NCBI GenBank assembly: GCA_034096865.1
Contig: JAWQFJ010017466.1
Span: 75,001 to 85,000 of the forward strand
DNA: 10,000 nucleotides
DNA from: Theodoxus fluviatilis
Lineage: Eukaryota > Mollusca > Gastropoda > Cycloneritida > Neritidae
Reading direction: 5' to 3'
The position numbers and the translations under genes were made by a program. The stretch's first letter is position 1. Each line of letters starts with the position of its first letter. Positions 1 through 7,760 of this stretch are shown here, in pieces. The notes below the pieces were generated by a model. That model did not search any database, had not been told where the DNA came from, and saw only the letters and a list, made by a program, of their open reading frames with translations.

Positions 1-282
1 CTCTTAACTTACTCTTGTTGGAGCAATAAACAAGCCTTTATTCGATTACATAAAATTTTTGTGTTGAAATGGAAACAAGTTTTGACACCTGAATGATTTC
101 TGTAAAATGTGAAGAAAAAAAGTATTAGAACGAACTATTTTTGGCGCAATGCTGTGATGCGAAGGGTCAAGTCTATTACGCATTTATTGCGAACTGTGCC
201 AGAGTCACGTGACTCGGGTTCTCAGAATGCTCAGTCATCTGACCTCAATGACGACGGTGTAAAAGAATGAGAGGAATGTACT
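1..282. other. Gene-free AT-rich stretch
   Basis: I see no gene, RNA gene or clear mobile element here. The sequence is AT-rich and holds one notable short site, the CACGTG palindrome listed separately. Confidence 0.5.
202..215. promoter_or_regulatory. Perfect 14-bp palindrome with E-box core (GAGTCACGTGACTC)
   Basis: The 14 bases are a perfect palindrome centred on CACGTG. The inner ten bases, GTCACGTGAC, match the site bound by bHLH-zip factors of the MITF/TFEB and USF type (the CLEAR-type E-box in vertebrates). No gene or transcription start is visible nearby, so a regulatory role is only possible. A 10-bp palindrome of this kind can also occur by chance. Confidence 0.2.
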
Positions 283-690
283 TGTCCCTGCCCATTTCTT
301 TTTTAATACAATTATTTAGAAAAGGACAAAAATACTCCACTAATAGTAATAACATGGTTTCACTATTATCGCGTATGTAAACAGCCAGTCGAAACCAACG
401 ACCAAGTATCATAATAATTAAGGGACATAAAATAGGACCCAAAAACTTTCTTCTGTCCATTAGCCTTCCTAACGTTGTCCTAAGACAGGGATAACATTCC
501 ACCAACATCAGGAGCATTGTATCATATCACTATCACACTTGCAGTCAGCGATTAAGAACTACCGACAAGACTGACAAAGAAACGAAGAGACACATCTCGC
601 AGACAGACGCATTAACATGTCCGTTTTCTGTCTCATTGCCTTCTGAATGTTATCCGGAGACATAAGAGAAAATCTTCCGACATCAGTGAC
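283..690. repeat. Decayed tandem repeat, period about 171-175 bp, 2-3 units
   Basis: Landmarks recur at near-constant spacing: TGTCC at 283 and 454 and TGTCT at 629, giving steps of 171 and 175 bases. Around 450-512 and 624-690 both stretches read TTCTGTC, then CATT or ATTAGCCTTC, then TAACG/GAATG-TT-TCC, and end in CCRACATCAG. Units 1 and 2 also share AAC-ACCGAC-AAG and AAGRGACA blocks in the same order. On the minus strand the units give related peptides: MLLMLVECYPCLR against MLLLLVEYFCPFL, and CLRTTLGR against CLRITFRR. The third unit carries an in-frame stop. Similarity is low (roughly 60-70% by eye). It is either an old satellite-like tandem or the remnant of a repeated coding segment; I favour non-coding DNA. 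Confidence 0.4.
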
Positions 691-943
691 AGTGAGCCTG
701 GCTCAGTCTCCCAGCATGAGGATCAATGTCAAGGTGAAGTCTCCAGGATTTGTCTGGTGTCATGCAACGTTATGTCCCAACACGACAAAGCCGCCATTCT
801 CGACGGCAAGGTGACTCACACATGACAACGAGGTATGGCAAACTAGAAAAGACTGGCTCCATGGGGTGTCCAGAAAGGAGAGAAAACGCGGGCAACAAAG
901 AAAGGCTGTTCCAGAGCGTCTGTGACTGATACAGTTTTGTTTC
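691..943. other. Unassigned single-copy-looking stretch
   Basis: I recognise no gene or repeat between the decayed tandem units and the GGAT array. Minus-strand frames that enter this stretch come from the adjacent GGAT array and are not gene evidence. Confidence 0.4.
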
Positions 944-1434
944 GGATGGACGGACAGATGAATATACGGATGAATGGATGTGAGGATAAGTGGATGGAAG
1001 GATGGATGGACACTTGGATAGATGAATGGATGGATGAATGGATAGATGAAGTAATGGATACATGAATGGATGGATGGATATATGGATGGATGGTCAATTG
1101 GATGAATGAATGGACGGATGGATGCATGGATTAAGAAATGGATGTATGGATGGATGGATGGATGAAATAATGATAAATTAATGAATGGATGGATATATAG
1201 ATAGATGAACTGTTGGATGGATGAATGAACAGATGGATGGATAGATGAAGAAATGGATGAATGGATGGATGGACAATTGAAAGAATTAATAGACCGATGG
1301 ATTGATGGATGAAGTAATGGATAAATGATTGAATGGATGGATGGATGGACAATTGGATGGATAGATGGACAGATGATGGATGGATGGATGGATGGATGGA
1401 TGGATGGATGGATGGATGGATGGATGGATGGATG
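944..1434. repeat. GGAT/ATGG tetranucleotide array, degenerate with a pure 3' core
   Basis: The array runs for about 490 bases. Its last part, about 1376-1434, is pure ATGG, roughly 14-15 copies. The rest is interrupted by substitutions and short indels. Variants such as GATGAAGTAATGGATA (near 1045 and 1306) and GGWCAATTG (near 1090, 1271 and 1347) recur in order, so blocks of roughly 75-115 bases were duplicated before the core became uniform. Minus-strand frames reading Ile-His-Pro-Ser repeats, and plus-strand Gly-Trp-Met-Asp, follow from the unit and are not evidence of a protein. Confidence 0.95.
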
Positions 1435-1494
1435 AAGTTTGACAACCTTATGTCCTCCTGTGGACTATGTAGGGCTATTGACTACCCAAATCTC

Positions 1495-1502
1495 TGACGT
1501 CA
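1495..1502. promoter_or_regulatory. CRE-like palindrome TGACGTCA
   Basis: This is an exact match to the CREB/ATF consensus TGACGTCA, at the start of repeat copy A. The matching place in copy B (9180-9187) reads TGACGTTA, one change away. No promoter or gene is visible beside it, so function is unproven. Confidence 0.15.
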
Positions 1503-2140
1503 GTTGGAATAAGTATGTATACTGATGGAGCAAAAGATACACACTGTCAGATTTCAAGTGTTCGAGTTTAGAGTACAATTTAAAACAACTCTAAACTAGC
1601 TCTTGAAATTAGTGCAAGAATGACTGTCATCACATCATTCACAACGATGTTTTTTATACTGTAGTCGACTACCCGAATATTAGTGGTTTGAGGAAATGGC
1701 CGTTATGTTGACAGAGGTAGTGAGTGTAAAAAAAAGATCAGCAACAGGGGTAAAATGCGGTCCACAAAATGTGTTTTTCGACAGAATTAGCTATGAGTGT
1801 GCAGAGCAAGCCTATTTATAGAACGTCTGACGATTTCAGAATTAAGTACTACGCACCAGTCATGACACTGTGGGACATTCAAATACTCCCTTCAACCTAC
1901 GCCTGCCTACTGGGTGTTTTTCAGACCACACAGACAGGTGAGTGTTTCTCCCAAACTGTGAATAAAACTACTTTCTAAGGCTTTAATCATCGTCAACACT
2001 CTCGGAAACGCCGGGAGAATGGTCCTAGAAGCTAGAGAAAACTAAAACTCTATTCTGACCGCCTTGTTTGCGTATTCTAGTGTTTCCCTCCAGCGACCTT
2101 ATGTAACTTTTGCCGGCCAGGGTCACACAGTGTATGTTCA
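1496..2140 (+). repeat. Long diverged dispersed repeat, copy A
   Basis: This stretch aligns in the same orientation and collinearly with 9181-9805. Strong anchors are 1707-1729 against 9383-9405 (22 of 23 bases), 1994-2053 against 9654-9713 (about 49 of 60) and 2080-2097 against 9746-9763 (17 of 18). Weaker similarity joins them, with the offset drifting between about 7660 and 7690 bases because of small indels. A 69-codon frame at 1769-1978 is not preserved in the other copy, where the matching region has stops and indels, so I do not call it a gene. The family is unknown. The outer limits are uncertain by about 30-50 bases at each end. Confidence 0.75.
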
Positions 2141-2205
2141 AGTCTAAAGTCCGTCCCCTATGTCATTCACCTTTCATACATTGCGCAGGGAGACGCGAGG
2201 ACTTA

Positions 2206-2341
2206 TGCTTATCCCCAAGTACCCAGAGCATTTCGGGCGCTAACCGAAAGGTCGCGGGTTCAGTCCCCGCCTGTGGTCCGTTTTTCCTGTCTGTCCCGCG
2301 CAGGGTTTCGGCTCTGTATGTTAAACTGCTTATCCCCAAGT
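2206..2341 (+). mobile_element. 5'-truncated tRNA-derived SINE with perfect 15-bp target-site duplications
   Basis: The 15-mer TGCTTATCCCCAAGT occurs at 2206-2220 and again at 2327-2341, exactly flanking a 106-base insert (2221-2326). The insert opens with the 3' half of a tRNA D-arm (GAGC), then an anticodon-like hairpin (TTCGG/CCGAA around GCGCTAA) and a perfect T-arm: stem GCGGG 2254-2258, loop TTCAGTC 2259-2265, stem CCCGC 2266-2270. The pol III B box GGTTCAGTCC lies at 2257-2266. About 56 non-tRNA bases follow, ending TGTATGTTAAAC. The 5' tRNA half with the A box is missing, as expected from 5' truncation during LINE-driven reverse transcription. The short variable arm and the truncation rule out a functional tRNA gene. 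The family could not be named. Confidence 0.85.
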
Positions 2342-2420
2342 CACAAGGAGAATTTGGTTTTGGAAGAAGCGATGGGTGAAAAATTGCGACAGGACACAAT
2401 GACAATCAGGCGGTGAGAAC

Positions 2421-2553
2421 GCACACGCACATAACATTCACGCACACGCACACACGCACACGCACACACACACACACACACACACGTGTGTGTACATATA
2501 TGCATGTACACACATATGCACGCATGCAAACATGCATTCACATACATGCACAC
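2421..2553. repeat. CA-rich alternating purine-pyrimidine tract with short palindromes
   Basis: The tract is built of CACG and CA units, with a pure (CA) core at about 2463-2485. It switches directly to GTGTGTGT at 2486, making a short inverted repeat around ACGT. Next is TGTACAT-ATATGC-ATGTACA (2491-2510), a 7-bp stem with a 6-base loop, then TATGCACGCATGC-type sequence. Nearly all of it alternates purine and pyrimidine and could adopt Z-DNA or cruciform structure. Cys/Val-rich minus-strand frames across it are products of the repeat. Confidence 0.85.
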
Positions 2554-4233
2554 AGGAGAGAAACCTTGTCAATGATAAAGATGTAAAGTGAACGAACAGG
2601 AGCCAATGCCGTATTAGTTGCTGAGGAACTTTAGCCTTTAATGACACGAGCGTAGGTACATGTGGTTCAGTAATCACATTAATTCATGGATACGCGTGTT
2701 CTGTACAGGTTTTCTCTCCAAATCTAAACGCGGCAGAATTGACTAATTATACCTGGTTACCTGCGTGTTAATGGTTACCATTTCCATCTCTGAGGCCATA
2801 CTGCTTGACCCTTGAACATTCCAGGCACACCTTTCTATAAATGGGCTATTCACGCTCCCATTACGGTCCCGCTACATCCAGAGGACATTTGCAATTCATG
2901 GGAAAAAATGTATTCATGACCTCCATATATCAAAGCCGAAAGCTTTCCGCAGGCGTCATGAGGTCGTGTTCCAAATATGGGCATTACAGGGACCCCGTCG
3001 CTCCAAGTGCATTTCACTCCAGGCGGTGTCTTCATGGGGAAAAGTTTTTGGATCGTGAGTCCTACATGACGAAACGTGGCAGGTTGGGGTCATTTCCTCA
3101 ATAAATCTCGACTTGAGACAGGTCTTGATCTGAATGCACCGACATGCATGAAGCCCATTAAAACAAGCAGCTGATGACGCCCTGCTAAATGTGGTGTCCA
3201 AGTTAGGCACGGAGGTTTCAGAAGTAAGGTACGTCCTTAGATTCTGCAGACCAATGAAAATACTCTTCATTCAAAAGACTCAAAATTTATGTTTATTGCC
3301 TACCTGTAATTATTTCAACATATATTTTCATATGAAAGGCATTTAATGCAACGAGATACATTTTATCAAGCGAGTAATGCAACAGTTTATTTGCCAAAAG
3401 ATTTAAGAAGTTATTGGTGCATACCACTATTTCTCATACATGATGTACCAATAACAGTTTCACGCTTTATTGTAATGGGATATTTTATATCTTTAGTAGA
3501 CACAGACAGTAAAACTGTAACTGCATTCAGAAAGAAAAAAGGTCATGTTTCAAAGTTCAGTCTATAACTGTTACTCGTACATTAGGTTAGCAATGGCCCA
3601 TACGGCTGTTAGACTAGCTGTCGACCATTCAATTTTTTCCCCCACCAGAATTTAAAAAGTTGTGTAATCTAATGGAGAACTCAGTCTAAAAATACAGACA
3701 CTATCACGTTTTATAACACAGGAAATGAGGTCAGTAGGAAAGCGGACTGTGACATCCCACCGCGTCATCATGTGGCCCATTGCTTGTCTTTCTGTACACA
3801 CTTGCAAGGATCAACCCCATTGTGAAAATGTTCTTCCCGTTTCCATAATTTCCGGTGCTGTGCGCTGCTCTTGAAACATCGGCCGTTGGGAATTCGGCTA
3901 GTGTATGCCTGTACATGTAATCATTCTGTCATGTAAAACACGAAAAAGGAAAACTTGAGAAAAATGAGCTTGACGGTGAAAATATAAATGAGCGGAATCT
4001 CTCGCACTGCTTTGCATACAAAACAAAGTTTATTCTGCCTGTGTTTTCTCTTGATTTCCCTTTCCTAGAGTTTCCGTAAGGAAACCGCCTCATGCAAAAT
4101 ATCACGAGTTGATACTGGATCCATTCATACCATCAAGAAATTTGCAAATATGTCAATATTTTTCCTAATCTTTGAAAGGAAAAAGTGGAAGAATAATGCA
4201 ACAATTTACGTTTGAGCAGCGATTAGCTGAACT
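2554..4233. other. Gene-free stretch, no recognisable content
   Basis: This is the longest stretch without a recognised feature. Open frames exist on both strands, including 87 codons at 2841-3104 (+), 104 codons at 2956-3270 (-), 73 codons at 3346-3567 (+) and 61 codons at 3731-3916 (-). The first two overlap on opposite strands, none matches a family I know, and none is longer than chance allows. Short hairpins occur (GTTTCC-GTAA-GGAAAC at 4070-4085; TTTTTCCT with AGGAAAAA at 4159-4184). A short exon cannot be excluded without transcripts. Confidence 0.45.
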
Positions 4234-4475
4234 GGGGCCGTGTGCATGGAGAGACTTAATCTAAGTCGTGCTTAACTCCTAAGTAGACTCAGCTAAATAC
4301 TGCCTTAGCGCTTAGCTCAAATGGTGTGCATGAAACGGAATAACCGTTGACTTAGTTGAGGCAGACGCTGGAGGGCAAACCCCGTCTGATTTGCATAATA
4401 ACAGTACGTCACGGTCTGTTGAAAACTTAGGAGTTAAGCACAACTTTAATTAAGTCTCTCCGTGCACACGGCCCC
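4234..4475. mobile_element. 242-bp MITE with ~51-bp terminal inverted repeats (PIF/Harbinger-like)
   Basis: The left end, 4234-4284, begins GGGGCCGTGTGCATGGAGAG. It is matched in reverse complement by the right end, 4425-4475, which finishes CTCTCCGTGCACACGGCCCC. About 47 of 51 bases pair. Both arms include GAGACTTAAT and GTGCTTAACTCCTAAGT. No transposase frame is inside, so it is non-autonomous. GGGGCC ends and TTAAG-like subterminal motifs recall animal PIF/Harbinger MITEs. However, the expected 3-bp TWA target duplication is not seen (ACT on the left, TAA on the right). GAACTG occurs at 4229-4234 and 4485-4490 and could be a target duplication if the right boundary lies about 9 bases further out. 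The TIR element is secure; the superfamily is not. Confidence 0.85.
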
Positions 4476-4672
4476 TAAAAATCCGAACTGCTCGAGTACT
4501 TTGCAGGTGACCTAGAGACTCGCTGAGCTTTATTGAACTAGTGTACTACCAATGGAATCAGAGACCTTCAGCGAGAAAACTTTGCAAGGCTAATTATCTG
4601 GTTTTCCATTGTGTCCCATACTTGGAAAAAGGTATGTCATGCACTTTGATAAAGAGGACTATCTTAGCAGGT

Positions 4673-4700
4673 TGTGTGTGTGTGTGCGTGTGTGCGTGTG

Positions 4701-4732
<32 letters not shown>

Positions 4733-4765
4733 TGCGTGCGCGCGCGCGCGCGCGTGTGTGTGTGT
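4673..4765. repeat. Compound (TG)n(TGCG)n(CG)n(TG)n microsatellite
   Basis: The 93-base tract is purely alternating pyrimidine-purine: TG/TGCG mixture to about 4713, TGCG units to about 4740, a (CG) run at 4739-4754, then TG again to 4765. It is CpG-dense in its second half. Frames reading Cys-Val or Arg-Ala repeats here arise from the repeat. Confidence 0.95.
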
Positions 4766-5306
4766 TGACATTTATTCCATTTTGTGCCTCAAATGATTGT
4801 CAAAGATATGATGGATGTGCAATGAAATGTAGTAATATACTGTATGCGCCAGTTCGATATCAAAGTTGAGTACCGGGTCGGTGGGTTCATTAAAACTTTC
4901 GGCAGGGTCAAAATTTGAAAGTGTTTGCAGCCATTAGGTGCAGTTAAGCTTTTTCACAACCAGCGTGTTTTTTCCGCTTGTTTTATCCTAATCCTAGTAT
5001 GCTAAGTAAGCTCGAGAGAGTGATGAGCCGCTATACAGATATCATCGAAAAAGTATAAAATGTAATGTTAAATATAGTTGTGTATCATTGCCATCAACCT
5101 ACTGCATGGAAGCGAGGCGGAGCTGACGACCCAAGAATCCTATTACGGCCCCTGACAGGCGAGAAAAGTGCTTGAGAAAATGAGATGGAAGTAGTCATGA
5201 CCGTCTTTCTATAGTACATGTCGTGCTCCTTTATTGCTGTTCTCATGACGAGGTTCCCGAGTTTCCTTTGCAAAGTGGAAAGACGCAAAAACAAACACAT
5301 TCAGAT
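4766..5306. other. Gene-free stretch, nothing recognised
   Basis: I see no supported gene, RNA gene or mobile element between the TG/CG tract and the GGAC array. Frames that begin here and run into the array gain their length from the repeat. Confidence 0.45.
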
Positions 5307-5484
5307 AGGACAGACAGACGGACGGACGGACGGACGGACGGACGGACGGACGGACGGACGGACGGACGGACGGACAGACAGACAGACGGACGGACGGACG
5401 GACGGACGGACGGACGGACGGACGGACAGACAGACGGACGGACAGACAGACAGACGGACGGACGGACGGACGGACGGACAGACA
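5307..5484. repeat. (GGAC)n / (CAGA)n compound array
   Basis: About 178 bases alternate between blocks of GGAC (roughly 5319-5373, 5386-5426 and 5454-5478) and shorter blocks of CAGA. The plus strand reads Thr-Asp-Gly-Arg in repeat and the minus strand Ser-Val-Arg-Pro. Four repeat units make four stop-free codons, so all the long frames here (up to 126 codons) are artefacts. Each GGAC unit junction gives a CpG, making this a dense CpG cluster. Confidence 0.95.
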
Positions 5485-5611
5485 CAAAGAGAGGCAGATA
5501 TACAGACGCTCAGACACAGATACCTAAACTATAGGACAAGCAGACGGAAAGACAGACCCACACAAACACGTCCACGAGGCGAAGCTCAGACAGGCTGAGG
5601 AACAGAAACAG

Positions 5612-5614
<3 letters not shown>

Positions 5615-5677
<63 letters not shown>
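5615..5677. repeat. (GA)n microsatellite, about 31 uninterrupted copies
   Basis: A perfect 63-base GA run, with no interruptions in the sequence as given. It starts a longer purine-rich segment that continues to about 5725. A matching (CT)n tract lies about 1.3 kb downstream in the opposite sense. Confidence 0.97.
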
Positions 5678-5681
<4 letters not shown>

Positions 5682-5810
5682 CAAGGTGAAAAGGGGGGAG
5701 AAAGAATGAGGGAGGGCTTTATTATGGACGCAAGTCATTCACCTTGCCTGAGGGAGGCCAAGGGGTGAGGCAGTTCTGTCTGCGATGAGTCACCCAGCAG
5801 AGATGGAAAA

Positions 5811-5890
5811 GAAGGAGGGGGAGGGGGGTGGGAGTGGGGGGCGCCATGAGAGAAGCTGAGGGGGGGGTGAGATGGATGGATGGGCGGGGG
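5811..5890 (+). repeat. G-rich purine tract with G-quadruplex motif
   Basis: Runs of five, six, three and six G at 5817-5821, 5823-5828, 5830-5832 and 5836-5841 are separated by loops of 1-3 bases. This satisfies the usual four-run G-quadruplex pattern. An eight-G run at 5860-5867 and GGGCGGGGG at 5882-5890 extend it. The minus-strand Pro/Ser-rich frame across it reflects base composition and is not a recognisable protein. Confidence 0.75.
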
Positions 5891-5949
5891 AGAGGAATTC
5901 TTCCCAGACAACGATGGCTCCAAGCCTCTATCTAGATGAACATGCTATG

Positions 5950-6060
5950 CCCTGCCACCCTTCCTCGCCCCCCTTTCTCACTACTTGCCTCCTTTACTGT
6001 TACCCACTTTCATTCACCCCCACCCCCTCCCTCCAATGAACCCCTCCCGGCTGCCCTCTT
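5950..6060 (+). repeat. C-rich polypyrimidine tract
   Basis: Strong C and T bias on the plus strand, with several C runs such as the 14-mer CCCCCACCCCCTCC at 6017-6030. It follows directly after the G-rich tract, reversing strand bias within about 60 bases. The 66-codon frame across it has no recognisable motif. Confidence 0.7.
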
Positions 6061-6560
6061 CGGCAGGTAGAATGAAACTGGCTACGACGAGAGTAATGAT
6101 GATACTTTGTGTCTGGATGTGTCTGTGTACTGCGTGTTTCTATGAGCAGAAAATAAATGTAAAGCGTCCAGAAAATTTAAGTTAAACTTTTCAATGTTTT
6201 CTCGTTGACATCAAAGTTTTGATTTCAAGTCTTTTTATACTCAAGAAATTCTCGGGATGTCATTCTTCCTTGTATAGTCAGAGTGCTGGTCGCAACTTCG
6301 TAAATAAAAAACAAGCTGCTTCTCGAACTGGGCATTACAAAAGTAACCTCCCATTTCTTTTACTTAAGTGAGCGATTTCCTCAAAATAAGTAAGCTCGTG
6401 TCAGTTGGTGAATTCTTACTATTCTCTCTTTTCTGGTAATATTTCATGGCCATTAACACGAGCGAACGCCACAGTATTGCATGGTGATGTTTGGTATACA
6501 TTTTCTGGAACATTGTCTTAATCGCTTTTCTGATTGTTGTATCATGTATGCCCATATCTG
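6061..6560. other. Gene-free AT-rich stretch
   Basis: I see no gene, repeat or structured RNA between the two C-rich tracts. Short frames on either strand (up to about 66 codons) are not recognisable. Confidence 0.45.
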
Positions 6561-6745
6561 ACTGTCCTCCTTCACCTCTCTACTACCATGCTCTCCCTCG
6601 CCGCTAAACCAACTCAACCCCCACCCCCTCCACCCGTTTCCCTCACTCTCCCATTTTTTCTCACATTCATTTCCTTTTCGACAGTACCGCCTTCAACGCC
6701 ACACCTATCCCCCAGTTCTCCTATCCCTCCCAATTTCCCCCCTTA
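6561..6745 (+). repeat. Second C-rich polypyrimidine tract
   Basis: The plus strand is dominated by C and T, with C5 runs. The 14-mer CCCCCACCCCCTCC at 6618-6631 is identical to 6017-6030, but neighbouring bases do not align, so shared low complexity is more likely than duplication. The 81-codon Pro/Ser/Thr-rich frame reflects composition. Confidence 0.7.
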
Positions 6746-6938
6746 CATTGCAATTGTGAGAATTATGCAACGGTGTTAGTCGAAACTTTGAGGTAATGAC
6801 ATTGTCTATATGCAGTCAACTTTGCCCAAAATGTTTGAATTGTGTTTATGCAGGGACGCTGATGAGTGACTTTCGTAATGATACATCAGTGTGTGATCAA
6901 ACTATTAGTTTGTAGGAAGAAACAGATTAATATTGACC

Positions 6939-6983
6939 CTCTCTCTCTCTCTCTATCTCTCTCTCTCTATCTCTCTCTCTCTT

Positions 6984-7036
<53 letters not shown>
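6939..7036. repeat. (CT)n microsatellite with evenly spaced interruptions
   Basis: The 98-base CT tract carries single-base interruptions at 6955 (A), 6969 (A), 6983 (T) and 6997 (T), each exactly 14 bases apart, then a pure run of about 39 bases to 7036. Leu-Ser frames on the plus strand and Arg-Glu frames on the minus strand are artefacts of the repeat. Confidence 0.97.
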
Positions 7037-7039
<3 letters not shown>

Positions 7040-7065
7040 AAACTCACACGTGAAGCAAAGGTGAC

Positions 7066-7137
7066 ATTTGAGGGGAGGACAGGAGGAGAAGAATGAGAGG
7101 GAGGAGAGGGAGGAGAAGGAGGAATACGGGAAGGTGA
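7066..7137. repeat. GGA/GAG-rich polypurine tract
   Basis: Nearly unbroken purines on the plus strand, mostly GAGG and GGAG blocks, begin about 30 bases after the CT tract. It could pair with the CT tract or form triplex structures. No gene is supported. Confidence 0.7.
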
Positions 7138-7760
7138 TGGATTGTCAACGCCGCCCCGGGGGTCGCTAAGCAGGTGATCGTGAAGACTGCTTGAGTGCGC
7201 AGCACAAAGTTCACGTGAGTTGTCTGCCTGTCTATCACTTGTCTTATGTAAGGAGGTTTTGGATGACAATATGTATGTCACTCAACTGAATTCTTGTGTC
7301 TTGAGGAATAGGCGAGGTAAGGAGACACATCGCCAAGTATGGCCTATTAAGGCTTCCAAAAAATGTTACCGTAAGACACACCTGCAAACTATAAATTACG
7401 TGTGTTCCCCTGTTGCAAAGAACACATGAAGTTCCCAGGCCTGACATGAACTTGCAAAGAGTCATTGCAGTATGACAAAATATCAAAATGTTACTTTCCG
7501 ACACGCATTGCTGAGTCTTATCACTTTAGCCTTGCCATGAGTGCCTTGCAAAAATTAGTATCTACTACATCGTTACGGGTTTACACTGAGAACAACATTC
7601 CATTCTCACAAGAAATAGATGAAGAGCGATGATACAAGGAAAAAAAGTGACAAGGTGACAAAATCACAAAATGTAACTTACTTATCTGCAGGGGATCCCT
7701 GTATCTGGTAAAATAAATGAGAATTAAAGAAAATATCCCCTTAAAACCTTCATAAAAAGT
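7138..7760. other. Gene-free stretch
   Basis: I recognise no gene here. One minor feature is a pair of similar 26-mers at 7473-7498 and 7656-7681 (TGACAAAAT then CAAAATGT; 22 of 26 bases match), 183 bases apart and without flanking homology. A frame of 86 codons on the minus strand (7244-7504) has no recognisable domain. Confidence 0.4.

Noticed and set aside
944..1434. CRISPR-like array
   Set aside because: The units are a continuous tetranucleotide with no repeat-spacer structure, and the context is eukaryotic.
770..1445. Minus-strand frames rich in Ile-His-Pro-Ser
   Set aside because: They are direct translations of the GGAT array; several frames are open at once.
1769..1978. 69-codon frame in repeat copy A, followed by a donor-like CAGGTGAGTG
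   Set aside because: The homologous region of copy B has stops and indels in this frame, so coding constraint is not supported. The donor-like string is absent from copy B.
2251..2270. Possible functional tRNA gene from the perfect T-arm
   Set aside because: The 5' half (acceptor strand and A box) is missing, the anticodon region does not fit the standard spacing, and no matching acceptor stem exists.
2110..2405. Frames of 80-89 codons on both strands across the SINE
   Set aside because: They span a recent non-coding insertion and its duplications, so they cannot be an old gene.
2841..3270. 87-codon plus-strand and 104-codon minus-strand frames
   Set aside because: They overlap on opposite strands, resemble no known family, and are within chance length for this composition.
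3346..3567. 73-codon plus-strand frame
   Set aside because: No motif, no splice or promoter context, and chance length.
5218..5598. 126-codon plus-strand frame with Thr-Asp-Gly-Arg repeats, and minus-strand Ser-Val-Arg-Pro frames
   Set aside because: Length comes entirely from the GGAC array, whose four-codon cycle has no stop. The unique flanks have no recognisable domain.
6017..6631. Identical 14-mer CCCCCACCCCCTCC at 6017 and 6618 as a duplication
   Set aside because: Flanks do not align; both lie in C-rich low-complexity DNA where such matches are expected.
6866..7281. Leu-Ser and Arg-Glu repeat frames
   Set aside because: Artefacts of the CT tract.
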